Origin: Woeseiaceae bacterium
GTDB lineage: Bacteria > Pseudomonadota > Gammaproteobacteria > Steroidobacterales > Woeseiaceae
DNA: 48,092 bases
NCBI GenBank assembly: GCA_013042375.1
Contig: JABDQH010000087.1
Location: 1-48,092 of the forward strand
Reading direction: 5' to 3'
The notes beneath the pieces are model-generated. The model had not been told where the DNA came from and made no database searches. It saw only the letters and a list, made by a program, of their open reading frames with translations. Position 1 is the first letter of the stretch. Each line of letters starts with the position of its first letter. Shown here piece by piece: positions 34,637 to 42,667 of this stretch. The position numbers and the translations under genes are program-made.

Positions 34637-35096
34637 TCAGCAGGCGGCTGCGGCCACCGATGCCGAGTCGCCTCGTCGTACCGCCATTCAGTTCGAGCAC
34701 GTAACGCACGGGTTCGCGCGACGCATGCGAGTCCAGCGTCAGCGGCACCGTGTCGTGACTGATCGACGACACCGTGCCGTCGCTGCGCGCGAACACGATG
34801 TCGAGCGGGATATAGGTGTTCTTCATCCACATCGAATGCGGCCCGTCGCTGCCGTAGACGAAGAGCATGCCCGTGTGCTCGGGCATGTCGCGCACGAACA
34901 TCAGGCCACGGCGCTGCTGCTTGACAGTCTGCGCCAGGTAGACATCGAAGTGATAAGTCTCGCCGTCGTCGTTGACGATCTCGAGCGAGCTGAACTCGAA
35001 CACGCCGTCGAGTTCCGGCACGGTCCCGGTCGTGACCGCGGGCTGCGGACTGCAGGCCGCGAGGGCCAGGCAGGCTAGCAGGAACCAGGGCTTCAC
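34626..35096 (-). CDS. DUF192 lipoprotein
   Basis: 156 residues. A short signal with lipobox (LALAAC, Cys about 15) predicts lipid anchoring. Residues about 40-150 are a DUF192 domain: VYLAQTVKQQRRGLMFVRDM, GMLFVYGSDGPHSMWMKNTY, IPLDIVFARSDGTV and ALE-type VRYVLELNGG. The biochemical role of DUF192 is unknown. The stop overlaps the 3' end of the convergent aminotransferase gene by 11 bases. The start overlaps the neighbouring lipoprotein gene by ATGA, so the two lipoproteins are probably co-translated. Confidence 0.85.
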   Translation of the reverse strand: MKPWFLLACLALAACSPQPAVTTGTVPELDGVFEFSSLEIVNDDGETYHFDVYLAQTVKQQRRGLMFVRDMPEHTGMLFVYGSDGPHSMWMKNTYIPLDIVFARSDGTVSSISHDTVPLTLDSHASREPVRYVLELNGGTTRRLGIGGRSRLLITE

Positions 35097-35656
35097 GAGT
35101 TATCCCAGTTGGCGATGCCGCTGAAGCGCATCTCCTGAAGATCCACGTAGCCCTCGCCATTGACCTCCCCGAGCGGGCCGACGCAGCTCAGCGTGCCGGC
35201 CACGACGTGATCGCCCGAGGCGTCGCCGAGCGGGTCGTTGCGGGCCACATCGGCCCAGCAGGCGCCGAGGTTCGGGGTGCTGAAGAAGCGGCCGCTGCCT
35301 TCGACCGTGACGGTCACGACGGCATCGAAGCCGGGCCCCGTTGCGCTGGCCGCCAGGCTCGGGGCTGCGACGATGATCACGAGTCGCTCGTCACCGACGT
35401 CGCCCGTGAAACGCAGCCTTACGCCCTCGTTGTCGGGGCGGCGCATGCTCTCGCAACGCAGCGCCGCGTCTGGCCAGTCGAGTTTGGCGCTCAGGGCGCC
35501 GGACAGCGTTGCCTCGAGACGACCTTCGCCGCCACACGTGGACACCACGGGCGCCGGTTCGGGAACGGGCTCGGCGGAGTCAGGCGGAGGCGGTGATTCG
35601 CCGCATCCCGCGAACAGCAGTGCGACCAAAATCGTGTGACGGGAATCAAAATGCAA
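35093..35656 (-). CDS. Small lipoprotein, unknown function
   Basis: 187 residues from TTG 35656; no ATG is available in the signal region. A lipobox (LLFAGC, Cys about 18) follows a short, weakly basic n-region, and a Pro-rich spacer (PPPPDSAEPVPEPAP) leads to a beta-rich domain with several cysteines (about 40, 68, 133 and 157) that could form disulfides. The domain is not one I recognise. It is upstream of, and overlaps, the DUF192 gene and is divergent from moxR across 77 bases. The cysteine-containing tail suggests a periplasmic location. Confidence 0.7.
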   Translation of the reverse strand: MHFDSRHTILVALLFAGCGESPPPPDSAEPVPEPAPVVSTCGGEGRLEATLSGALSAKLDWPDAALRCESMRRPDNEGVRLRFTGDVGDERLVIIVAAPSLAASATGPGFDAVVTVTVEGSGRFFSTPNLGACWADVARNDPLGDASGDHVVAGTLSCVGPLGEVNGEGYVDLQEMRFSGIANWDNS

Positions 35657-35733
35657 TGTTGGCCCTTTTTCGAGGTCGAAATCTGGCTCAATAGTACTAA
35701 AATGATCCGCCGCTTTACCCTCCGGAGCACTGA

Positions 35734-36702
35734 ATGAGCGTCGCAGAACAATTCCAGAAACTCGAGGCGCATGCCAGCAGCCTGATCATCGGCCAGGCGC
35801 ACCTGATCAATCGCATGCTGATCGCGCTGCTGTGCGACGGTCACCTGCTCGTCGAAGGCGCTCCGGGGCTGGCCAAGACGCGCGCGATCAAGGTGCTCGC
35901 CGAGAGCATCGAGGGCAACTTCCATCGCCTGCAGTTCACACCGGACCTGCTGCCGGCCGACCTGACGGGTACCGACATCTATCGCCCACAGGAGGGCACG
36001 TTCGAGTTTCGCAAGGGTCCGCTGTTTCACAACCTGATTCTCGCCGACGAGATCAATCGCGCGCCGGCCAAGGTGCAGTCGGCGCTGCTCGAAGCGATGG
36101 AAGAGCGCCAGATCTCGGTTGGCGACAAGACCTATCCGCTCGAAGGCCTGTTCATGGTCATGGCGACGCAGAACCCGATCGAGCAGGAAGGCACGTACCC
36201 GCTGCCCGAGGCGCAGCTCGATCGATTCCTGCTGCACGCGCAGGTCGGCTACCCGAGCGTCGCCGACGAACGCCGCATCCTCGTGCTGAATCGCGACGAG
36301 GCCAAAGCCGGCACGCGCGATCCGTTCCAGCCGCCCGAGCAGCTCTCCGTCGATGCGCTCATGCAGGCGCGCATGGACATCCTGAACATGCACCTCGCGC
36401 CGGAACTCGAGGAGTACATCGTCAACGTCGTCGTCGCGACGCGTAACCCGGGCTCGGTCGACCAGGGGCTCGAGGGGCTCGTGATGTACGGAGCCAGCCC
36501 GCGCGCGAGCATGGGTATCGATCGCGCGGCGCGCGCCCACGCCTGGCTGGCCGGCCGCGATTACGTGGGTCCCGAGGACATCCAGGCCGTCGCGCCCGAC
36601 GTGCTGCGTCATCGGCTCGTGCTGAGTTTCGAAGCCGAGGCCGACGGCGTTGAAGCCAACACCGTGATCAAGGGCATCCTCGACGGCGTCGGCGTCCCGT
36701 AA
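35734..36702 (+). CDS. MoxR-family AAA+ ATPase
   Basis: 322 residues. MoxR ATPases act as cytoplasmic chaperone-like machines together with VWA-domain proteins. Walker A is VEGAPGLAKTRAI (about 44-56) and Walker B is LILADEINRAPAK (about 104-116), followed by the typical MEERQISVGD insert, sensor-1 MVMATQNPIEQEGTYPLPEA and a C-terminal lid. CTCCGGAG lies just before ATG 35734; a TAAAAT -10-like box is at 35698-35703. It is the first gene of a seven-gene run to 44709 in which most genes touch or overlap, the classic MoxR/Bat (aerotolerance) layout. Confidence 0.92.
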   Translation: MSVAEQFQKLEAHASSLIIGQAHLINRMLIALLCDGHLLVEGAPGLAKTRAIKVLAESIEGNFHRLQFTPDLLPADLTGTDIYRPQEGTFEFRKGPLFHNLILADEINRAPAKVQSALLEAMEERQISVGDKTYPLEGLFMVMATQNPIEQEGTYPLPEAQLDRFLLHAQVGYPSVADERRILVLNRDEAKAGTRDPFQPPEQLSVDALMQARMDILNMHLAPELEEYIVNVVVATRNPGSVDQGLEGLVMYGASPRASMGIDRAARAHAWLAGRDYVGPEDIQAVAPDVLRHRLVLSFEAEADGVEANTVIKGILDGVGVP

Positions 36703-36711
36703 ACCAAGATC

Positions 36712-37647
36712 ATGCGTCTCGAGCATATTCACGAAGGGGCATCGCCAGTCAGCGTCAGCCAGCCCGGGCTGATCCGGCTGAGCGGGCCGGCGCGCGCCAT
36801 CGCACTCAACGTGCTGCGCGTGAATTCGCTGCAGACGGGCGCGTACGTCTCGCGCTTTCGCGGGCGCGGCATGGAGTTCGACGAGTCGCGCCCCTACCAG
36901 CCCGGCGACGATCCGCGCAGCATCGACTGGCGCGTCACGGCGCGCAGCACGACGGCTTACACGAAGCTGTTCCGCGAGGAGCGCGAACGGCCCGTTCTGG
37001 TCGCCGTCGATCTGCGCTCGAACATGCATTTCGCGACGCGCGGCTGCTTCAAGTCCGTCAACGCGAGTCGCGCCGCGGCCCTGCTCGCGTGGTCCGCGCA
37101 CCATCGCGGCGACCGCCTCGGCGGGCTGATCTTCGGCGATTCGGTGCACCGCGAACTAAAGCCGCGGCTGGGGCGCCGCTCCGCGCTGCGCTTCGTGCAT
37201 GAGCTGGCCGAGCACCCGGACTGGCAGCCGCACGACAGGCAGGCCGGCATGGACCCGCTGACCCAGGCCATGGCGGCACTGCGGCGTGTTGCGAGGCCGG
37301 GCAGCCTCGTCGTCGTCATCAGCGATTTCTCGGGATTCAACCGCGCCGCGCAGTCCTACCTGTCGAGCGTCGCGCGCCACAGCGAGGTGCTCGCCGTGTT
37401 CGTCAGCGACCCGCTCGAGCGCGAGCTGCCGCCCCCGGGGCGCTATCGGCTCGTGTCCGATGACGACGAACTCGCGATCGATACCTACGCGGCGCCGGCG
37501 CGGCGCGACTATTCGCAAGCCTTCGAGAAGCGGCTGCACGCCCTGGAGCGCTTCTGCCAGACCTACCGCGTGCACCTGATGCCGATGTCGACCGACGACG
37601 ACCCGGTCAGCACTTTGCAGACGACACTGGGTCGAAGAACACACTAG
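36712..37647 (+). CDS. DUF58 protein of the MoxR operon
   Basis: 311 residues, soluble. The DUF58 signature is clear: RFRGRGMEFDESRPYQPGDD followed by PRSIDWRVTARS near residues 45-75, then the VWA-like core LFREERERPVLVAVDLRSNM and PGSLVVVISDFSGFN. DUF58 proteins accompany MoxR and VWA proteins almost invariably and are thought to be client-recruiting partners. The start is 9 bases after moxR, and the stop is 2 bases before the DUF4381 gene. The exact task is not known for the family. Confidence 0.9.
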   Translation: MRLEHIHEGASPVSVSQPGLIRLSGPARAIALNVLRVNSLQTGAYVSRFRGRGMEFDESRPYQPGDDPRSIDWRVTARSTTAYTKLFREERERPVLVAVDLRSNMHFATRGCFKSVNASRAAALLAWSAHHRGDRLGGLIFGDSVHRELKPRLGRRSALRFVHELAEHPDWQPHDRQAGMDPLTQAMAALRRVARPGSLVVVISDFSGFNRAAQSYLSSVARHSEVLAVFVSDPLERELPPPGRYRLVSDDDELAIDTYAAPARRDYSQAFEKRLHALERFCQTYRVHLMPMSTDDDPVSTLQTTLGRRTH

Positions 37648-37649
37648 TT

Positions 37650-38141
37650 ATGGACGAGAACGCGCTGCCGCTTCGCGACCTGCACCTGCCCGAGGCCATC
37701 GGGTGGTGGCCGCTCGCGCCCGGCTGGTGGGCCCTGATCGCGATTGTCGCCGCGTTCGCCGCGTGGTTCGCGTGGCGCGAATACCGGCTGTGGCGGTTCA
37801 ATGCGCCGCGGCGCCATGCCCTGCGTGAACTCGCGCGCCACGAGCGCGATTATCTCGAGCACCGCAACCCGGTCGTGCTGGGTAAGCAGGTCTCGGAACT
37901 GCTGCGTCGCGGCATGCTGGCGTATGCGCCGCGTGCCGAGGTGGCCGGTCTGACCGGCGAGGCCTGGCTCGCCTGGCTCGACGAGGGCCTGCCGGTGCCG
38001 TATTTCCATACCGAGGGCGGCAAGAGCCTGCTGCAGCTGCCTTATCGTGATCCGGATGGCGATGTGTCGGACGTCGACGTCGGCGCCCTGTTGTCGGCCG
38101 TCCGCATGCGTCTTGGCGAACCGTTGCGGGGTGCGGCCTGA
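37650..38141 (+). CDS. DUF4381 membrane protein of the Bat operon
   Basis: 163 residues with one transmembrane helix near 30-48 (WWALIAIVAAFAAWFAWREY) between a short N-terminal LRDLHLPEAIGWWPLAPGWW motif and a cytoplasmic helical domain (HALRELARHERDYLEHRNPV, then LLRRGMLAYAP). This matches DUF4381, regularly found between DUF58 and BatA genes. Probably an adaptor anchoring the MoxR system at the inner membrane (inference). Its TGA overlaps the batA ATG by one base. Confidence 0.88.
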   Translation: MDENALPLRDLHLPEAIGWWPLAPGWWALIAIVAAFAAWFAWREYRLWRFNAPRRHALRELARHERDYLEHRNPVVLGKQVSELLRRGMLAYAPRAEVAGLTGEAWLAWLDEGLPVPYFHTEGGKSLLQLPYRDPDGDVSDVDVGALLSAVRMRLGEPLRGAA

Positions 38142-39175
38142 TGTGGTCGCTGGCCTGGCCCTGGGTGCTGCTCGCACTGCCGCTGCCGTGGCTTGCGCGC
38201 CGCCTGCTGCCCGAGGCGCGCGACCAGTCCGAAGCCGGGCTGCGGGTGCCGAGCCTCGCGGGCTTCGAGACCCTGCGAGAGCGCTCGGGGACCGAGAAGA
38301 TGCTCAACTGGCGCTTCTGGGTCGCGCTGCTGGCCTGGTGCCTGCTCGTCATTGCGGCCACGCGCCCCGAGCGCATCGGCGACGAACTCGAGGTGCCCGT
38401 TGCGGGCCGCAACCTGATGCTGGCCGTCGACCTGTCGGGCAGCATGGACCAGAAGGACTTCGAACTCGCGGGTCGCAAGGTCGACCGGCTGACGGCGACC
38501 AAGGCCGTCGCCAGCGATTTCATCACGCGGCGCGAAGGCGACCGCATCGGCCTGATCCTGTTTGGCGAACGCGCCTACCTGCAGGTGCCGCTGACCTTCG
38601 ATCGCGAGACGGTCAAGGTCCTGCTGCTCGAGGCCGAGATCGGGCTGGCCGGCGAGAAGACGGCGATCGGCGATGCGATCACGCTGGCGGTTCGCCGCGT
38701 CCACGAGCAGGGGGAAGACGTGGGCGACCAGGTGCTCGTGTTGCTGACGGACGGGGCCAACACGGCGGGCGAGGTGCCGCCGCTGAAAGCCGCCGAACTC
38801 GCCCAGCAGATCGGCCTGCGTATCTACACGATCGGCATCGGCGCCGAGTCGATGGACGTGACCTCCTTGCTCGGCGGGCGACGCGCGATCAACCCGTCGG
38901 CCGATCTCGACGAGCAAACGTTGACCGCGATTGCCGGGCAGACCGGCGGGCGTTACTTCAGGGCCACCGACACGGCGAGCCTGCAGGACATCTACGCGCT
39001 CGTCGACGATCTCGAGCCTGTCGAAGAGCCCGAAGCGGGTTTCCGGCCCGTCAAGAGCTACTTCTTCTGGCCACTGGGCGTCGCGCTCGCGCTGGTCGGT
39101 GTCCTTTGCCTGTCGGCACTGTTGCAGCGCGTGCGCCTCGGCTCACGCGCGGAGGTGCAGGCGCATGCCGGCTGA
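38141..39175 (+). CDS. BatA-like VWA membrane protein
   Basis: 344 residues. Membrane helices at the N-terminus (about 1-17 and 58-78) and near the C-terminus (about 308-330) bracket a periplasmic-facing von Willebrand A domain (about 85-290). The metal-ion-dependent adhesion site is intact: DLSGSMD (DxSxS), with the supporting VLVLLTDGANTAGEVPP block. BatA pairs with BatB in the inner membrane; the complex is proposed to help cells under stress, but clients are unknown. The gene overlaps the next by 11 bases. Confidence 0.9.
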   Translation: MWSLAWPWVLLALPLPWLARRLLPEARDQSEAGLRVPSLAGFETLRERSGTEKMLNWRFWVALLAWCLLVIAATRPERIGDELEVPVAGRNLMLAVDLSGSMDQKDFELAGRKVDRLTATKAVASDFITRREGDRIGLILFGERAYLQVPLTFDRETVKVLLLEAEIGLAGEKTAIGDAITLAVRRVHEQGEDVGDQVLVLLTDGANTAGEVPPLKAAELAQQIGLRIYTIGIGAESMDVTSLLGGRRAINPSADLDEQTLTAIAGQTGGRYFRATDTASLQDIYALVDDLEPVEEPEAGFRPVKSYFFWPLGVALALVGVLCLSALLQRVRLGSRAEVQAHAG

Positions 39176-40949
39176 ATTTCACTTTATCCGGCCCGAGTGG
39201 CTGCTGGCGATTCCCGTCGTGATCGTCCTGGCCGTGCTGCTTGCGAAACGGCAGCTTGGCGCGGGCCACTGGCGCGGCGTCGTCGATGCGGCGCTGATGC
39301 CGCACGTCCTGTCGCGCACGGCAGGCAGTTCGGGCGACAGCCGCTGGTGGCTGTTCGGCATCGCGGGTGTCGTCGCGGCCGTCGCGCTCGCGGGTCCGGC
39401 CTGGCAGCGCATCGACCAGCCCGTCTTCCGCGAAGACCAGGCGCTCGTCGTGGCCCTCGACCTGTCCCGGTCGATGGATGCCCAGGACGTCGAGCCGAGC
39501 CGTCTCTCGCGTGCACGCCTCAAGATCCTCAGTATGCTCGAGCGCCGCAAGAGCGGGCAGACGGCGTTGGTCGTGTACACGGCGAACGCGTTCACGGTGA
39601 CGCCGCTGACCGACGACATCGACACGATAGCGGCGCTCGTGAACAGTCTGAGCACCGACATCATGCCGAGCCGTGGCAGCTATCCCGAGGTCGGTATTCG
39701 CAAGGGACAGGCACTGCTCGAGCAGGCCGAGGTCGGCTACGGCGAGGTTCTGCTGATCACCGATGGCGGTACGTCACCTGCGGCCGAGAAGGCCGCGCGC
39801 GATCTCGTCGAAGCCGGTTTCGCGCTGTCGGTGCTCGGCGTCGGGACGCGCGAGGGCGCGCCGGTGCCGCGCATGTCGGGCGGCTTCGTGACCGATAATC
39901 GCGGCAAGATCGCCGTGGCGCGCCTCGAGGAGCGGGGGCTGCGCGACCTTGCGGTCGCGGGCGGTGGCCGCTTCTCCGTTTTGACCGCCGACGACAGCGA
40001 CGTCGATTACCTGCTCTCGGGCGAGGTGCGGGCCGCCGCCGCCGGCAGCGATTCGCTGACCTCGGATCAGTGGCGCGAGGAAGGCCCGTGGCTGGTCCTC
40101 ATTCTGCTGCCGCTCGCGGCGCTCGCGTTTCGCAAGGGCTGGGTCCTCGTGCTCGTCGTGTTCGTCGCGCCGCTGCCGGCGCAGGCATCGCTGTGGGACG
40201 ACCTGTGGCTGACGAAGGACCAGCAGGCGCGAAGCGCCCTCGAGAACGGCGAGGCGGCGGATGCGGCGGCGGTTTTCGAAGACACCGAGTGGCGCGGCGT
40301 CGCACGCTACCGCGCCGGCGACTATGCGGGCAGCGCGCGCGAGTTTGCCGAGAGCGGCGATACCCGCAATCTCTACAACCTCGGCAACGCGATGGCGCAG
40401 CAGGGCAACTTCGATGCGGCGATCGATACCTACGAGGAAGTGCTCGAGATGGAGCCGGACCACGATGACGCCCGCTACAATCTCGAGCTGGTGAAGAAAC
40501 TGCGTGAGCAGCAGGAACAGGAGGAGCAGCAGGCCGGCGACGACCAGCAGTCGACGCAAAACCCGGGCGGCGACGGCGAGCAGTCCGATGGCGAAGGCGA
40601 GCAGACCCAGCAGGGCTCGGAAGGCGAGTCTCAGGAATCACAGGACGGCGATGGCCAGCAGCGCGACGAAGAAATGAGCGAAGAAGACCTTGAGGCGCTG
40701 CGGCAGGAGTTGCAGCGCGCGGCCGAAGAACAACAGCAGGGCGACCAGCCGCAACAGCTTTCCGAAGCCGAGCTGGCGCAGCTTCGGCAGCAGCAGGAAC
40801 AGCAGCAGGCCATGGAGCAGTGGCTGCGACGCATCCCCGACGATCCGGGCGGCCTGCTGCGACGCAAGTTCCGCTCTCAATACCAGCGTTACCGCCGCGA
40901 CCAGGACGGTAACGAGCTGTGGCCCGATGACGAGGTGCAGCCGTGGTGA
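39165..40949 (+). CDS. BatB/BatC fusion: VWA domain plus TPR and Gln/Glu-rich tail
   Basis: 594 residues from ATG 39165, with GGAGG at 39151-39155 upstream. The N-terminal half is BatB-like: two membrane helices (about 10-27 and 57-76), a VWA domain with an intact DLSRSMD site and VLLITDGGTSPA, and a third helix near 310-340. It is then fused to a BatC-like TPR region (about 350-445; NLYNLGNAMAQQGNFDAAID and TYEEVLEMEPDHDDARYN). A Gln/Glu/Asp-rich stretch (about 446-560) and a conserved-looking basic end, RRIPDDPGGLLRRKFRSQYQ, close the protein. In some genomes BatB and BatC are separate genes; fusion is known elsewhere too. It overlaps batD by GTGA. Confidence 0.9.
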   Translation: MPAEFHFIRPEWLLAIPVVIVLAVLLAKRQLGAGHWRGVVDAALMPHVLSRTAGSSGDSRWWLFGIAGVVAAVALAGPAWQRIDQPVFREDQALVVALDLSRSMDAQDVEPSRLSRARLKILSMLERRKSGQTALVVYTANAFTVTPLTDDIDTIAALVNSLSTDIMPSRGSYPEVGIRKGQALLEQAEVGYGEVLLITDGGTSPAAEKAARDLVEAGFALSVLGVGTREGAPVPRMSGGFVTDNRGKIAVARLEERGLRDLAVAGGGRFSVLTADDSDVDYLLSGEVRAAAAGSDSLTSDQWREEGPWLVLILLPLAALAFRKGWVLVLVVFVAPLPAQASLWDDLWLTKDQQARSALENGEAADAAAVFEDTEWRGVARYRAGDYAGSAREFAESGDTRNLYNLGNAMAQQGNFDAAIDTYEEVLEMEPDHDDARYNLELVKKLREQQEQEEQQAGDDQQSTQNPGGDGEQSDGEGEQTQQGSEGESQESQDGDGQQRDEEMSEEDLEALRQELQRAAEEQQQGDQPQQLSEAELAQLRQQQEQQQAMEQWLRRIPDDPGGLLRRKFRSQYQRYRRDQDGNELWPDDEVQPW

Positions 40950-42667
40950 AAGTACACAAGCCGCTCCTCGCCCTGCTTGTCCTGGCCGCCAATGCGCTGC
41001 TCGTGTCGAGCGCGTGGGCCGCTGCGGTGGCAAGCGTCGATCGACCGAACGTCGATCTCAACGAGTCCTTTACGCTCGAGGTGTCGGTGGACGTCGTCAC
41101 GGACTCGGAGCCCGACTTCAGCATCCTCGAGGACGACTTCTACGTCGGCCAGGTCAGCAAGCTGAGCAGCACGTCGATCGTCAACGGGCAGATGACGCGC
41201 TCGATGACGTGGTCCGTGTCGCTGATGGCAAAACGCACGGGCACCATCCAGATTCCGCCGATAACGGTCGGCGCCGAGCGCAGCAACGGCGTGCCGATCG
41301 TCGTCAACGAGCCGACGAATGCGCCGCCGGGCGAGGCCGACGTGTTCGTGACGAGCGACGTCGACGTCGACGAGACCTGGGTGCAGGCGCAGATCCTCTA
41401 TCGCATCCGCATCTACCGGGCGGTGCCGACGCGCCAGCCGGCGCTGCGAGAGCCGACGATTTCCGGCGCCGAGACACTGGTCGAGCTGGCCGGCGACGAT
41501 CGCCAGTACGAATCCGTATTGAACGGCAAGCCCTACAGCGTCATCGAACGGACGATCGCGTTGTACCCGCAGGAAAGCGGCGAGATCAGCATCTCGCCCG
41601 CGATGTTTGAGGCGCGCGTATTGCGCAACGGGCGCATCACGGGACGCAAGGTCTTCCAGTCCGACGCGCACACGATCATGGTCGCGCCGATCCCGCCGCC
41701 GCCCGCGGATCGCCCGGACGCGTCGTGGCTGCCCGCACGGGACGTGGTGCTTGGCGAGGATTGGTCGCGACAGTTCGACGAGCTCGAGGCGGGCGAACCC
41801 GTAACGCGCGAGATCACGCTGAGCGCGCTCGGGCAGCTCGAGACGCAGCTGCCCGCCATCGATGCACCCGGCGTGGACGGGCTCAACGTGTACGCCGACA
41901 AGCCCGAGTTCGGGCGCACGGTCGAGGCGGGCGGTATCCGCGGCCAGCGCAAGGACCAGTACGCGATCATCGGGCTCGCGGGCGGCGAGGTCGAACTGCC
42001 GGTCGTCGAGGTGCCGTGGTGGGACGTCGAGGCGGCCGAATGGAAAGTCGCGTCGTTGCCGGCGCGCACGCTGACGGTCAAGGGTGCGGGCGAGCCCGAA
42101 ACTGTGGGAGGGCCTTCAGGCCCGAATGACTTCGCGGCTGAAGCCGCTCCCACAGGAGCCGCTCCCGCAGAAGGCGGTGTGGGAGGGCCTTCAGGCCCGA
42201 ACCAACTCGAAGCGATCACGTTCTGGCAGCGCGCGACCGAGATCCTCGCCATCCTGTGGCTGTTGACCCTCGCGGCCTGGTGGTGGTCATCGCGCTCGGC
42301 GCCGCGCAAGCGCCGCGAATCGCGCGAGCCGAAAACGCCGCCGCTGCATAAACAGCAGTCGGCCTCGCTGAAAAAAGCGCGGGACGCGGCCGCCGCCGGT
42401 GACCGCGCGGGCGTGCGCGCCGCGCTGCTCGAATGGGGCCGCCTGCAGTGGCCGGAGAGCGCTCCGCGCAGCATCGGCGAGATCGCGAATCGCGTGCAGG
42501 CGCCGCTCTGCGACGAACTGCGCAAGCTCTCATCGGCAAGCTACGGCCCCGGCGGCGGGGACATCGACGGCGCGACGCTGGCCAAAGCATTGAAGTCCGT
42601 GACCCTGGTTGAAGCCCACGAAACGCCAAGCGTCGGCGAGATGCTGCCGCCGCTGATGCCGCGCTGA
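40946..42667 (+). CDS. BatD-like protein with a repeat-encoded linker
   Basis: 573 residues from GTG 40946 (GTGA overlap; GTG 40943 is the other option). A signal peptide (VKVHKPLLALLVLAANALLV, then SSAWA) is followed by a large beta-rich BatD domain (about 30-385) in the periplasm, a linker, a transmembrane helix near 427-447 and a cytoplasmic helical tail. The linker at about 387-419 is encoded by three REP-like units, giving GGPSGPN twice around an Ala-rich stretch. The tail AALLEWGRLQWPESAPRSIG resembles other BatD C-termini. BatD is thought to work with BatA/B; function is not established. The stop overlaps the receptor gene start (TGATG). Confidence 0.85.
   Translation: MKVHKPLLALLVLAANALLVSSAWAAAVASVDRPNVDLNESFTLEVSVDVVTDSEPDFSILEDDFYVGQVSKLSSTSIVNGQMTRSMTWSVSLMAKRTGTIQIPPITVGAERSNGVPIVVNEPTNAPPGEADVFVTSDVDVDETWVQAQILYRIRIYRAVPTRQPALREPTISGAETLVELAGDDRQYESVLNGKPYSVIERTIALYPQESGEISISPAMFEARVLRNGRITGRKVFQSDAHTIMVAPIPPPPADRPDASWLPARDVVLGEDWSRQFDELEAGEPVTREITLSALGQLETQLPAIDAPGVDGLNVYADKPEFGRTVEAGGIRGQRKDQYAIIGLAGGEVELPVVEVPWWDVEAAEWKVASLPARTLTVKGAGEPETVGGPSGPNDFAAEAAPTGAAPAEGGVGGPSGPNQLEAITFWQRATEILAILWLLTLAAWWWSSRSAPRKRRESREPKTPPLHKQQSASLKKARDAAAAGDRAGVRAALLEWGRLQWPESAPRSIGEIANRVQAPLCDELRKLSSASYGPGGGDIDGATLAKALKSVTLVEAHETPSVGEMLPPLMPR
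42104..42201. repeat. Three REP-like units read in frame within batD
   Basis: Unit A (42104-42126) and unit C (42179-42201) are identical 23-base sequences beginning GTGGGAGGGCC and ending GGCCCGAA around CTTCAG. Unit B (42131-42153) is inverted and reads GTGGGAGCGGC...GCCGCGAA on the minus strand. A/C and B differ at stem positions in a compensating way, so the hairpin is kept. A truncated piece lies at about 42155-42170. The spacing from A to C is 75 bases, a multiple of three. Confidence 0.85.

Noticed and set aside
35491-37149. 552-residue minus-strand frame spanning a lipoprotein gene, the gap and moxR
   Set aside because: It crosses the divergent promoter region and covers two well-supported genes on the opposite strand; composition is shadow-like.
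40500-40830. CAG-rich tract as a microsatellite or repeat element
   Set aside because: It encodes the Gln/Glu-rich tail typical of BatC-like proteins with mixed codons, not a uniform tandem repeat.
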